The notes under the pieces were generated by a model. That model was not told the origin of the DNA and did not search any database. It saw only the letters and a list, made by a program, of their open reading frames with translations. Below are positions 1 to 8,830 of a DNA stretch of 26,079 nucleotides, piece after piece. A program made the translations under genes and the position numbers. The stretch is from Promethearchaeota archaeon (GTDB lineage: Archaea; Asgardarchaeota; Lokiarchaeia; Sigynarchaeales; SOKP01), in contig WJIN01000110.1 in the NCBI GenBank assembly GCA_014730295.1, forward strand, positions 1 through 26,079. The letters run 5' to 3'. Every line of letters starts with the position of its first letter. The stretch's first letter is position 1.

Positions 1-1
1 A

Positions 2-190
2 TTGCTCTTGAACATTAATAAAGCAGTAAAAGTTCGGATATACCCTACTCCCCTTGAGCAAGAGATATTAAACAAGACATTTGGTTGTTGCCGTCTTTTA
101 TGGAATCAAATGCTGGCAGAACGGAACAACATATATTAACAACTCAAGGAAGATTTTGAAGCTTTAAGAACCCATAAGTTCAAAATTTAA
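2..190 (+). pseudogene. Remnant of IS200/IS605-type TnpB (OrfB) N-terminus
   Basis: The frame from position 2 reads like the start of a TnpB-family RNA-guided nuclease/transposase: a KVRIYPTPLEQEILNKTF segment, then GCCRLLWNQML. This matches the family N-terminal pattern of a YP-x-x-x-Q segment followed by a cysteine/aromatic-rich stretch. The frame is broken by TAA at 137-139 and again at 188-190. No RuvC-like catalytic part or zinc finger follows, so the element is dead here. The left window edge may hide the original start codon. Family assignment rests on about 45 residues. Confidence 0.7.
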
Positions 191-318
191 CAGCAACAAT
201 TTAGAATACGATAAAAAATCGATTTATAATTAGCTATTGAAAAATACTAATGAATAAACGATAAAATATCGACTTGCTTCTATTTTTCAAGATTTCGACT
301 ATTTATAAAACAAAATAA

Positions 319-543
319 AATTCTATTTCCTTATATCTCCCAAATTCGATTCAAAAATCCAATTACTCTAAAAAATTAGCAGAAATTTCACACCACGAGC
401 TAAAAAATCACTTACTTAACACCATTTGGAAAGACGCGTATATATTCGAAAAGTTTCAAGGGTTCAAAAATGATGAGAATTATGATTACAACCGATCTTT
501 TCTCAAAGAAAATCTAAAAAATGATATTCCTGAATTATTATAA
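319..543 (+). pseudogene. Unrecognised open fragment without a start codon
   Basis: An open stretch of about 74 codons runs from after a TAA at 316 to a TAA at 541. It contains no ATG near its beginning. It encodes a charged, helix-like sequence including KLAEISHHELKNHLL and a later KENLKNDIPELL. I do not recognise it. It may be part of the same decayed element as the upstream TnpB remnant, or chance. The rest of 191-684 is AT-rich with frequent stops in all frames, and I see no gene in it. Confidence 0.25.
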
Positions 544-684
544 ACAATTTTATAGAGAATTTTGTTTTCTTTTTATTGATACGTATAAAATCTATGCCAT
601 CCTTATATTTATCGTATATCTACTCGTAGTTATGCTTCAAATCTACGAGAACTACAAAAAAATTACATTAAATTATTACTAAAT

Positions 685-1779
685 TCAAAAATTATTTTTT
701 TGTAAGTCATATTTGGATTTACAAATACAATCATACTCGATCTCGTTTAAAATATCTAAATCTTGCGAAAGTACAAATTGGGACAAGGTTTCTCTCATTT
801 TTTCATTACATTCTTTTCTTAAACAATTATGAATGCCCCGTTTTGTGCCAGCGCCCGAAGGATCACATAAAATACGTGTGTTTTGTATAGTTGATGAATT
901 CAGAGCTTTTTTAAAACACTCAAATAAAGAATAATACCACGGAGGACGATAGCGATTTTGATACCATAAATATTCCACGAAGGAATTCTTTTGTACATTG
1001 CACGGATTAACGGAAATGGATTTAATACCTACATCTATTAAGGTTTTTATTGAATTCATACAATCATCGATAGAAGCTTGTTCGTTAAGGAAGGGAGGTT
1101 TAAAGAGAAGATATGCCTTAATTCCCACATCATTACGCTCACAAAGTTCCTTAGTGTGTAGAAAATCCTCAAATGTGAGTCCTTTATTGATATATTTATT
1201 TCTAATATGGTCGTCAACGGATTCTAAGCCAATTCCTATCTCAATATATATATCTGGGAGATAGTTCTTTATCTCGATAAGTTTTTCTTCAGTAACGAAC
1301 TCAGTCCTCGATTCCACGATGAATTCCGTGATTTGCGGAATCTCTGTAACCTTTTTGTATATATACTCTCTCGTCTGTTTATTTATTTCAGAATCATCAA
1401 AAAAGCTCCCCGAATTAAAAATTTTTAGTACATAATCATTGCTATCTTCTCTTATTTCAGTGATTTTATTTTGAATTGCATTATCAAATTGATGAATAAT
1501 CTGCTCGGATGAAACATCTTCAATATTTGCATCTTCGATATACCCACACATGGAACATCCACCATGTTCCAAGGCCCAATAACATCCCTTAGTCCTCAAA
1601 ATGATAGTGAATTCTTTTCCAACTTTATCTAAAAGACGTTCTTTTTTAGTCCAGAACGCCACGGGTTTATGTAATTTGTCATCGGAATAAGGGGTTCTAT
1701 TCCTTAAGGCTTGTTTTCGTAACCCTTCGATTTCCTCAGCTAAACAATCATACTTATGCTCATTTTCATTTAGTTTCAT
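685..1779 (-). CDS. raSEA: Archaeosine radical SAM enzyme (RaSEA)
   Basis: Radical SAM enzyme of 364 aa. The family, as known, acts with ArcS to convert lysine-modified preQ0 at position 15 of tRNA to archaeosine. The cluster cysteines are C66, C75 and C78 in the segment GCYWALEHGGCSMCGY, the spaced arrangement typical of this family rather than the common Cx3Cx2C. A GSFFD segment follows near residue 123, and a GIGLES segment near 182, as expected in the TIM-barrel core. The ATG lies inside the 3' end of arcS (14-nt overlap), so the two are almost certainly translated from one message. That pairing with ArcS is the strongest evidence for the specific function. Several C-terminal cysteines (LCDPSGAGTKRG and after) may bind a second metal site; this last point is inference. 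Confidence 0.9.
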   Translation of the reverse strand: MKLNENEHKYDCLAEEIEGLRKQALRNRTPYSDDKLHKPVAFWTKKERLLDKVGKEFTIILRTKGCYWALEHGGCSMCGYIEDANIEDVSSEQIIHQFDNAIQNKITEIREDSNDYVLKIFNSGSFFDDSEINKQTREYIYKKVTEIPQITEFIVESRTEFVTEEKLIEIKNYLPDIYIEIGIGLESVDDHIRNKYINKGLTFEDFLHTKELCERNDVGIKAYLLFKPPFLNEQASIDDCMNSIKTLIDVGIKSISVNPCNVQKNSFVEYLWYQNRYRPPWYYSLFECFKKALNSSTIQNTRILCDPSGAGTKRGIHNCLRKECNEKMRETLSQFVLSQDLDILNEIEYDCICKSKYDLQKNNF

Positions 1780-3838
1780 AGATTTTCACTACCTTTCCTG
1801 ATGTTGAATTTTGAATAAACCGTGAGCTTGTAATCATATCTCCCATGGCTATAATGGATTCTTTCTGTTGGTCGAAGATACATACATTTTGATCTGGTAA
1901 GAGATTTGGGCCATAATTTTTGATGCCTGGCATAAATAAGGTATTTCCTTTCAAAACTTCACCATCAAATACAATAAAATTACAAAAATCCGATTGATAC
2001 GCGATTTTTTCTGCTCCTTTTATGGATAATCGTATCTTCCCTGTAGAAAATTTGAACGTCCCTAGTTGGTCCCCGTTGCTTTTATCTTCCAAATAGAATC
2101 GAGTATTTCTATGATCTCTCTTATATCGCACTTGTTCTGAGATTAATTTTTCTCCAAATCCCATTCCAAATTGATAATCTATTATTTTTGCAAATTTTCT
2201 ACGCCATGATTTAGTTAATTTATTGTCTTGAGAAATGTTCATTTTGGGTTTAAATTCTGAAATATTATTCTGTAGATTATTTTCTAATTGTTTGAGAGCA
2301 TCGTCCGAAGTGAGATGATCGTCCACATTAGAGAAGACTAATTGTTGTTCAATAGTTTCTTCCGCTTCTTTCGCGATATCCAAATAGCCTCCATCAAGAT
2401 GGCAGATTACTGGAATTTTTTTGTCGAATTTATTTAGTAATTCAGATAACATATTCGAAGCGATTTCTATCTCTTCCGAATTCCAATCCCCAGTTACTGA
2501 TATCTCATATGAATTAACTGGATATATATTTTCTAACTGTCGCGGGATAGCTCCTAAGGGGGAAGTAAGTATAATTTCTTGAAAAGAAGGAAATTCAGAA
2601 AATTTCCGAATGATTTCATAAAATTTTTGATGAGATCTTGATTGAGAATAGGGTTTTTTTGCTGAACAGGGTAATAAGATAATGAGCTTCGTCCATGGTT
2701 CGGGCGTAAAAGTCTGTAAAACATTTCTTCTGAAATACTCAAAATCGGGTCTATAGTACGATATAGGACCTAAACAATTTATCTTCCTATTTTTCTGAAT
2801 CATTTTTGAATGGTATTTGAGGTGTTCAAAATAATTCTTGTCGCATATTTTCAATAGTGACTTAAAATTCAGCTCGTTTAAAGATGATTTTTCGACTAGA
2901 GCTCGAAAATCTTCCGTATGCAGATATTGAATTGTTTTATACATATAATTTCGAGCAACAATGAAATTATGATAACATAATAAATCTATTTTATCTGCAG
3001 AATATTTTTCTTCTAATAATCCTTTTAGTCTATTTTGGCAAGATAGACAATTACATGGCAGATATCTTACTTTATATGCAGGGAGAAGATTGTCTATAGT
3101 ATCATAAAAGCTTTCTGCTGATAAATGAGTAAGATATGAAGTATTGATTAAATCAAAGCCCAGATATACAATAATAGGGATATATTTAGTCAAAATCCGT
3201 CCCGATGCCATTAGAACAAGATTATTATCTAAATCGTCTTTTAATTTTATTATCGCTTCTAATTTATTGCGATAAAACCTAAGATTATCAAAAATATCAA
3301 GGAAATTTAACAATTTTATGTTATCATGTTTCTTTATTAATTCTTTATACCGTTCTAATACTTCATAATAATCAAAAAAGCGAACTGATAACCCAAAATT
3401 AATGGTTGGATGCTTATCAAGGATAATTTCCAATTTCTTTAGGTAATAATCCAACTCTTTTTCCGCAAATTCAAAATTTACGGTGGTTGTTGGGATTGAA
3501 AATGGTAGGATTGGTATCACCTTATTCTGTTCGATGAGTTCCTTCTTTTTTTCTAATATTTCTATAAACTGCTGAACGGTTCCTTTATAATAGTAAAAAA
3601 ATCCAGAATCTATAAACATCCCGTCTAAGAATTGTTCATCTAAATAGATTTCATCAGAAATAATGAAGATTTCATGACATCCGAAGGTATCAACAAAATC
3701 AAAATTATTCATCAGCGTTTTATTAATTGGGATAACAATATTAGGCGTTTTTATAGGTTCAGATGATCCTATCTCATTAATTCGCCCCATTCGTGAAAAT
3801 CCAATACGATTTTTGAGTATCTCGTAGAAAAAGTCCAT
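1766..3838 (-). CDS. arcS: Archaeosine synthase ArcS (TGT-like with PUA domain)
   Basis: 690-aa tRNA-guanine transglycosylase paralogue. In the family it adds lysine to preQ0 at G15 of tRNA, the step before RaSEA. Residues 1-310 form the TGT-like barrel with a zinc motif C262-x-C264-x2-C267 and H290, the spacing of archaeal TGT. The ArcS-specific core follows, with PCSAKKPYSQSRSHQKF at 390-406. The C-terminus (about 610-690) resembles a PUA RNA-binding domain, ending GKVVKIYETK. It is first in a two-gene operon and overlaps raSEA by 14 nt. D-arm G15, the target base, is retained in tRNA-Phe of this window. Start is the ATG at 3838, with an AT-rich promoter-like region before it. Confidence 0.92.
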   Translation of the reverse strand: MDFFYEILKNRIGFSRMGRINEIGSSEPIKTPNIVIPINKTLMNNFDFVDTFGCHEIFIISDEIYLDEQFLDGMFIDSGFFYYYKGTVQQFIEILEKKKELIEQNKVIPILPFSIPTTTVNFEFAEKELDYYLKKLEIILDKHPTINFGLSVRFFDYYEVLERYKELIKKHDNIKLLNFLDIFDNLRFYRNKLEAIIKLKDDLDNNLVLMASGRILTKYIPIIVYLGFDLINTSYLTHLSAESFYDTIDNLLPAYKVRYLPCNCLSCQNRLKGLLEEKYSADKIDLLCYHNFIVARNYMYKTIQYLHTEDFRALVEKSSLNELNFKSLLKICDKNYFEHLKYHSKMIQKNRKINCLGPISYYRPDFEYFRRNVLQTFTPEPWTKLIILLPCSAKKPYSQSRSHQKFYEIIRKFSEFPSFQEIILTSPLGAIPRQLENIYPVNSYEISVTGDWNSEEIEIASNMLSELLNKFDKKIPVICHLDGGYLDIAKEAEETIEQQLVFSNVDDHLTSDDALKQLENNLQNNISEFKPKMNISQDNKLTKSWRRKFAKIIDYQFGMGFGEKLISEQVRYKRDHRNTRFYLEDKSNGDQLGTFKFSTGKIRLSIKGAEKIAYQSDFCNFIVFDGEVLKGNTLFMPGIKNYGPNLLPDQNVCIFDQQKESIIAMGDMITSSRFIQNSTSGKVVKIYETK

Positions 3839-3882
3839 ACTTAGGGAATAAAATTCACAATATTATTTTCATTTAATTAAAA

Positions 3883-3914
3883 ATCCACAACTACATGTGA
3901 AAATAATTGTGGAT
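3883..3914. promoter_or_regulatory. Inverted repeat between lrp-like gene and arcS
   Basis: Perfect 8-bp inverted repeat ATCCACAA / TTGTGGAT separated by 16 nt, in the 106-bp gap downstream of the Lrp-like stop and upstream of the arcS start. The arm centres are about 24 bp apart, roughly two helical turns, which fits a dimeric regulator binding one face of DNA. It could instead be a transcript-end hairpin, but no T-run follows directly on the minus strand. Confidence 0.4.
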
Positions 3915-3944
3915 GTCTAAATAAAACTATTGGTCTTACAAAAA

Positions 3945-4889
3945 TTATGGGATGGAAAAATTTGTAAAGGCAATTCTCTCATCTAACACAAAATTAGAGA
4001 AGGTATCTTCTACCTCGTTTGTGTTATATAATTCTTGTAAGAATCCCGCATAATCCTGAATTTGCTTGACTCTGACAATCCCAAATAATCCAAACTGGGA
4101 CCCAATTCGATACAAATGAGTTATTTCCTTCTTTCTTTCTAAATCTAAGGCTATTTCGTCGTATTGGGAGGGATCTATGGGTTTAATACGTATGATAAAT
4201 TTGCCAAGAAATCCTAATTTTCTCGGATTGAAATTTATTGAATAATTAAGAATTATTCCAGATTCTTCCATTTTTTTAATCCGGTTATAAATTGTAGATT
4301 GAGAGACGGATATTTTATCATTCTCTTTTAATATATTCTTAATATCATAGGTTGAAATTAGTTTCTCTTCTTGGGAATATTGTAATATTTTCAGAATCTC
4401 ATAATCTAAATCATCTAATTCATAACTAACCATATTTATTTCCGAAAGTTTTACTCCATTTGTCTTGTAAACCTTTATCGTATCAATAATTTGATATTTT
4501 TTAAAGAATGATTGTGCCATTATGGTATCAACCAAATTCAGTTGTTCGTTGAATTCCGCTGAATTCTTAAATTTGAACATAGCATTCAAAGAGAATTCTC
4601 CAAAAATGCCATCAAGCATCTGTAATTGAGGGATTTCCGAGAGTTTTTGGACAAGTTCTGGTTCTTTCGGATTTGTTTTTATTTCCATGATCACATGTTT
4701 CAGATTTGGTTGGATATTGGGATTAATGTTAATTGAAAAATTGTTAATTACCTTCTCCCTTTTTAAATCTTCAAGATAATTTTGCAAAGTAGGTCTTGAT
4801 ATCTCTAAACTTTCTGAGATCTCGGTAAAACTTGGTTTCGTTTTTGATATCAATTGTTTAACGATTTGATATGCAATTTTTTTATCCAT
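3945..4889 (-). CDS. Double-length Lrp/AsnC-family transcription regulator
   Basis: 314 aa, twice the usual Lrp length of about 150. Two tandem units are visible. Unit 1 has a helix-turn-helix at about 4-50 (SFTEISESLEISRPTLQNYL) and a RAM-like ligand/oligomerisation domain at about 63-140. Unit 2 has a second HTH at about 157-215 (ISVSQSTIYNRIKKMEESG) and a second RAM at about 227-312. One chain could thus act like a covalent Lrp dimer. It is divergent from S-adenosylhomocysteinase, so control of that gene and itself is plausible but unproven. The siroheme decarboxylases AhbA/B share the fold, but both HTH units here look intact, favouring a regulator. TATA-like sequence lies about 45 bp upstream. 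Confidence 0.8.
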   Translation of the reverse strand: MDKKIAYQIVKQLISKTKPSFTEISESLEISRPTLQNYLEDLKREKVINNFSININPNIQPNLKHVIMEIKTNPKEPELVQKLSEIPQLQMLDGIFGEFSLNAMFKFKNSAEFNEQLNLVDTIMAQSFFKKYQIIDTIKVYKTNGVKLSEINMVSYELDDLDYEILKILQYSQEEKLISTYDIKNILKENDKISVSQSTIYNRIKKMEESGIILNYSINFNPRKLGFLGKFIIRIKPIDPSQYDEIALDLERKKEITHLYRIGSQFGLFGIVRVKQIQDYAGFLQELYNTNEVEDTFSNFVLDERIAFTNFSIP

Positions 4890-4956
4890 TTTTTAAATTC
4901 TTCTTTAATTCTTAATTAAATTGAAAAAAAATCATAAATAACTTAACATTCTTTCA

Positions 4957-4968
4957 GATATATATTTA
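4957..4968 (+). promoter_or_regulatory. TATA-like promoter of S-adenosylhomocysteinase
   Basis: GATATATATTTA lies about 50 bp before the ATG at 5018. A start site 25 bp downstream would leave a leader of roughly 25-30 nt. The 128-bp divergent region also serves the Lrp-like gene on the other strand. Confidence 0.5.
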
Positions 4969-5017
4969 TGTACTTTGCAAAATTAGTAAATATAGAAAAA
5001 ATATCGTGATATAAAAA

Positions 5018-6286
5018 ATGGTTGAATATAAAGTCGCTGATGAGTCTTTAGCACCACAAGGGAAGGAGGCATTATATATCGCAGAAAATAAAATGCCTGT
5101 TACTAGCAACATAATAAGAGAACGGTTTAAAAAAGAAAAACCTCTTGAGGGAATTAAAATTGCCGGTTGTCTCCATGTAACGAAAGAAACTGGAATCCTC
5201 GCTAGAACATTAAAATCCGGGGGAGCCGAAGTGTATTTATGTGGAAGCAATCCCCTTTCTACGCAAGATGAAGTCGCTGCTGCGTTAGTTGAAGAAGGGA
5301 TAAATGTGTTTGCATGGCATGGAAATACTACCGAAGAATTTTACTGGTGTATTCGTCAATGCTTAGATGCTAAACCCAATATCTTGATTGATGATGGAGC
5401 AGATATGATTGTCACAGCACATCAAGAATACTCTGATCTAATCACTTCTGGAACGATTATTGGTTGTCAAGAGGAAACTACAACGGGAGTGAAACGATTT
5501 CGCGCAATGGAAGCAAAGGGAAAACTAAAAGTTCCTCTCTTTCCTGTTAATGATGCGAGATGTAAAAATCAGTTTGATAATGAATTAGGAACTGGACAAG
5601 GAGTGATCTCTGCTATCTATGGAATGCATATCCTTTTTGCGGGAAAAAACACGGTTATTGCGGGGTACGGACATTGTAGTTCAGGAATGGCATTAAGAGC
5701 CCGAGGATTAGGCGCAAATGTAACAGTTACAGAAGTTGATCCCATAAAAGCATTAAAAGCTAAGTTTGCAGGATATAACGTAAAACCAATCATTGAAACC
5801 TTACCAGATGCCGATCTTATTCTAACTGCAACGGGATGCAAACATGTAATCCCTCCCAAAACGGAAATATTTGATAAAATCAAGGATGGTTGTATTCTGG
5901 GTAATTTGGGGCATTTTGATATAGAAATCCCAACTAAAGAGCTCTACGAATACGCCCAAGAAATTAAACCGATACGTAAAGATGTTGAGGAATTAACCTT
6001 TCCCACGGGTAAAAAAGTATATCTCTTGGGGCAAGGAAGGTTAGCAAACCTTGTGTTATCCGAGGGTCATCCATCAGAGGTTATGGACATGTCATTTGGG
6101 CTTCAAAGTTTGATGTCCGAGTTCATTGTTAAGAATAAAGACAGTTTTAAGGCAGAAATAATTGAAGTACCCGAAGATATTGATAATAAGGTTGGTGAGC
6201 TGAAATTAAAGGCAATGGGGATTGAAATAGATGAATTAACGGAAGAACAATATAATTACATCCACGGTTTTGAAGAAGGTACTTAA
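5018..6286 (+). CDS. ahcY: S-adenosylhomocysteinase
   Basis: 422 aa. The enzyme splits S-adenosylhomocysteine to adenosine and homocysteine and so relieves inhibition of methyltransferases. NAD-binding motif GYGHCSSGMA at 216-225, substrate/active-site segment EETTTGVKR at 152-160, GNLGHFDIEI at 295-304 and GQGRLANL at 338-345 are all present. The C-terminal tail ends differently from the usual KPDHYRY, but the protein is full length and looks active. In this window it serves an organism rich in RNA methylation and radical SAM chemistry (Nep1, RaSEA), though no direct operon link exists. It is transcribed divergently from the double Lrp gene. Confidence 0.97.
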   Translation: MVEYKVADESLAPQGKEALYIAENKMPVTSNIIRERFKKEKPLEGIKIAGCLHVTKETGILARTLKSGGAEVYLCGSNPLSTQDEVAAALVEEGINVFAWHGNTTEEFYWCIRQCLDAKPNILIDDGADMIVTAHQEYSDLITSGTIIGCQEETTTGVKRFRAMEAKGKLKVPLFPVNDARCKNQFDNELGTGQGVISAIYGMHILFAGKNTVIAGYGHCSSGMALRARGLGANVTVTEVDPIKALKAKFAGYNVKPIIETLPDADLILTATGCKHVIPPKTEIFDKIKDGCILGNLGHFDIEIPTKELYEYAQEIKPIRKDVEELTFPTGKKVYLLGQGRLANLVLSEGHPSEVMDMSFGLQSLMSEFIVKNKDSFKAEIIEVPEDIDNKVGELKLKAMGIEIDELTEEQYNYIHGFEEGT

Positions 6287-6392
6287 AACTCTATTCTTAT
6301 TTTACTTAGTTCTACATTTTTTTTGGAAATATATTTATTTATTTCTCCATAATTTATTAATTAAAAATTTGCAAATCAAAAAAAATCAAATT

Positions 6393-8651
6393 ATGAACGC
6401 TATTTTTGACGAAATTATTGAATCTTCTGATAAGTTTACCTTTCTAGTTGGAGCGGGTATATCTATGGAATATCCAAGTAGTGTACCTTCTGCTAAACAC
6501 CTCGTAGAGAGTTTGGCACGAAGATGTGTCCCAAATGAAGAACTCCATCTAATCTTACAAAAAGAAACATTAAGATATGAAGTATTTGTCGAAGTAATTC
6601 AAAAATACATAGATCCATCTCTAAGATTTTTAGATTTTTTAGAAACGAGAAAGAAACCGAATCTTATTCATTACTTTCTGGCTCATATTATTCTCGATAA
6701 GAACTATGTTATAACCACAAATTTTGACTATTTAATTGAATATGCATTGATAAACCTTCTACCCGTAGAAGAAAGGCAGAGGGTGAATCCAATAATTACA
6801 AAGAGTCAATTTTTAGATTTTAATGAAGGAGAACAAATGGGGAACACCACGAACTATTTACTTTTTAAACTTCATGGATCAAAAAAAAATGTTATCACGG
6901 GAAAAAATACCTCTGAATCCTTAATTACTACAATTTCCTCGTTAGGAAAAGATCGAAAAGAAGGAGAAACATTTACAATTGAACCCTATAAGAAGTCGAT
7001 AGTTGCTAAAATTATTAAAGATCGTGTGTTGATTGTATTGGGTTATTCTGGGAGCGATGATTTTGATATTACCCCATTCTTAAAAGAATTCAATCAATAT
7101 AAAAAAATCATCTGGATTAATCACATACCCAAATTAGAAGTGAATGATATTGAAATAAACAATTTCAGTTCAAACCCTAATGCAGAGTTTACGAGACAAG
7201 AGAAATTCTTGTATGAAATAAAAAAGAAATACAATATTGAGACATACTTTATTAATGTTAATACTAAGGAATTTATCTCAGAGATCCTATGGAAGAAATT
7301 ACTGAATACAATTTCTATTCCTAAGATAGAAAATGATAAGAATAGTGAATTTGTAGATTTTAACAATTGGATAGACAAAGTAAATGAATATAAAAATAAG
7401 GATATGATTACACGATACAAATTCGTAGGCTATTTATATTATAGTTTTAGTGATTGGAAAAATGCAAGACGTGTTTGGCAAAAAGGATTAGAGAAAGCTA
7501 AATTTGAGAATAATCTACAAGAAGAAGCAGAATTCTTGACTAATGTTGCTACCCTCCATTCTAATGATTTGAATACTGATAAATCTCTGGAAATGCTCGA
7601 AACGGCAAAGAAAATATATACTAAGCTTAATGATTATAAAGGAAAATCATCTTGTCTGAATAATATTGGATTGATATGTTCAAATAAGGCTGAATTTGAG
7701 AAAGCCATTAATTATTATCTGGAATCCTTAGAACTTAATAAAGTAAATAATAATCTGGAGGGGTCCATAGTTCCTCTTCTCAACCTTGGTGCAGCTTATG
7801 GAAAAATTGGAGATAATAATAGAGCTCTACAATATTATCAAAATGTAATAGATTTTGTGAAAAAAACGGGAGATCTCCAATATAAAGCGCAAGCTTTGAT
7901 GAATATTGGTATTTTTCATAGATTCTCTGGCGACTATAAGAAAGCTCTAAAATATTTTGAAGAGGCTCTCCAAATCGACACATTGCTTGGAACAATTCCA
8001 GAACAAACTGTAAGACTAAATTACATTGGCTTAATTCATCAAGACTTGGGGGAATATAATATAGCATTTGAATACTTTAATAAAGGCTTACAACTTGCTA
8101 TAGAGATAAATGATTACCAAAGCAAAGTTAGTCTTCTTCATATGATTGGCAACCTCCATGATCACTTAAATCAATATGAAGAAGCTAAAACAAATTGGAA
8201 AAAGGCTTTAAATATCTGCGATGATTATGATATGATCCTTGAAAAGGTGAACATTTTAAATTCTATGGGATCTTCTGCTTATAATCTCGGAAATTTTAAT
8301 GATGCTATGGAATTATTCAGAAATGTATTAGAACTTGCTCATATAATTGATGACAAGAATTTCATCATTGAATCCTATAATAGTATAGCTGTTGTATCTC
8401 ATTCTTTAGAAGATTACGAGAGTGCATATAATTATTATATAAAAATCCTTGATCTTCTGAAAGAGGAAAATGATATGGAAAGAAAAGCAATATATCTAAA
8501 AAGAATGGGTATAGCATATTACAGCTATACAGGAGATAAGGAAATGACTATGGATATCTTAAAAAATGCCCAAGAAATTTTTGAAAGTTTAGGTGATATT
8601 CAAGCCAAAGAGGAAATTGAAAGGGATATAGAATCAATTCAAAACCAATAA
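6393..8651 (+). CDS. SIR2-domain protein with C-terminal TPR array
   Basis: 752 aa from the ATG at 6393. An upstream in-frame start at 6270 overlaps ahcY and would add only a hydrophobic, low-complexity lead, so I reject it. N-terminal SIR2-like domain (about 10-290): GAGIS at 20-24, TTNFD at 108-112, LHGS at 160-163, GYSGSDDFD at 217-225. N110 and H161 correspond to the catalytic Asn/His pair of SIR2 NADases. From about 360 to the end there are some nine TPR units with roughly 40-residue spacing (LNNIGLICSNKAEFEKAINYY type). SIR2 plus a repeat sensor is a known layout of antiviral NAD-depleting proteins; function here is inferred. It stands alone, with its own TATA-like AATATATTTATTT about 60 bp upstream. 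Base composition resembles the neighbours. Confidence 0.85.
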   Translation: MNAIFDEIIESSDKFTFLVGAGISMEYPSSVPSAKHLVESLARRCVPNEELHLILQKETLRYEVFVEVIQKYIDPSLRFLDFLETRKKPNLIHYFLAHIILDKNYVITTNFDYLIEYALINLLPVEERQRVNPIITKSQFLDFNEGEQMGNTTNYLLFKLHGSKKNVITGKNTSESLITTISSLGKDRKEGETFTIEPYKKSIVAKIIKDRVLIVLGYSGSDDFDITPFLKEFNQYKKIIWINHIPKLEVNDIEINNFSSNPNAEFTRQEKFLYEIKKKYNIETYFINVNTKEFISEILWKKLLNTISIPKIENDKNSEFVDFNNWIDKVNEYKNKDMITRYKFVGYLYYSFSDWKNARRVWQKGLEKAKFENNLQEEAEFLTNVATLHSNDLNTDKSLEMLETAKKIYTKLNDYKGKSSCLNNIGLICSNKAEFEKAINYYLESLELNKVNNNLEGSIVPLLNLGAAYGKIGDNNRALQYYQNVIDFVKKTGDLQYKAQALMNIGIFHRFSGDYKKALKYFEEALQIDTLLGTIPEQTVRLNYIGLIHQDLGEYNIAFEYFNKGLQLAIEINDYQSKVSLLHMIGNLHDHLNQYEEAKTNWKKALNICDDYDMILEKVNILNSMGSSAYNLGNFNDAMELFRNVLELAHIIDDKNFIIESYNSIAVVSHSLEDYESAYNYYIKILDLLKEENDMERKAIYLKRMGIAYYSYTGDKEMTMDILKNAQEIFESLGDIQAKEEIERDIESIQNQ

Positions 8652-8830
8652 TTTTTATTTACTTGTTAAAAATTTTTTTTATTCCTAGATCATTTATAGT
8701 TTCTCAGATCTAAAAGGAATTTGAATCCAAAATGATATATCGATTACCCCATGGATCTTTAGCTAAATCACATCTTCCTATAAGTATGTCAAATGGTCTA
8801 TGTATAATTCTCCACTAGCTCTAACGAATT

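Noticed and set aside
6270..6392. Upstream extension of the SIR2-TPR protein by 41 residues
   Set aside because: It overlaps the end of ahcY, is hydrophobic and low in complexity, and the SIR2 family normally starts shortly before the GAGIS motif. The ATG at 6393 has a promoter-like box at the right distance.
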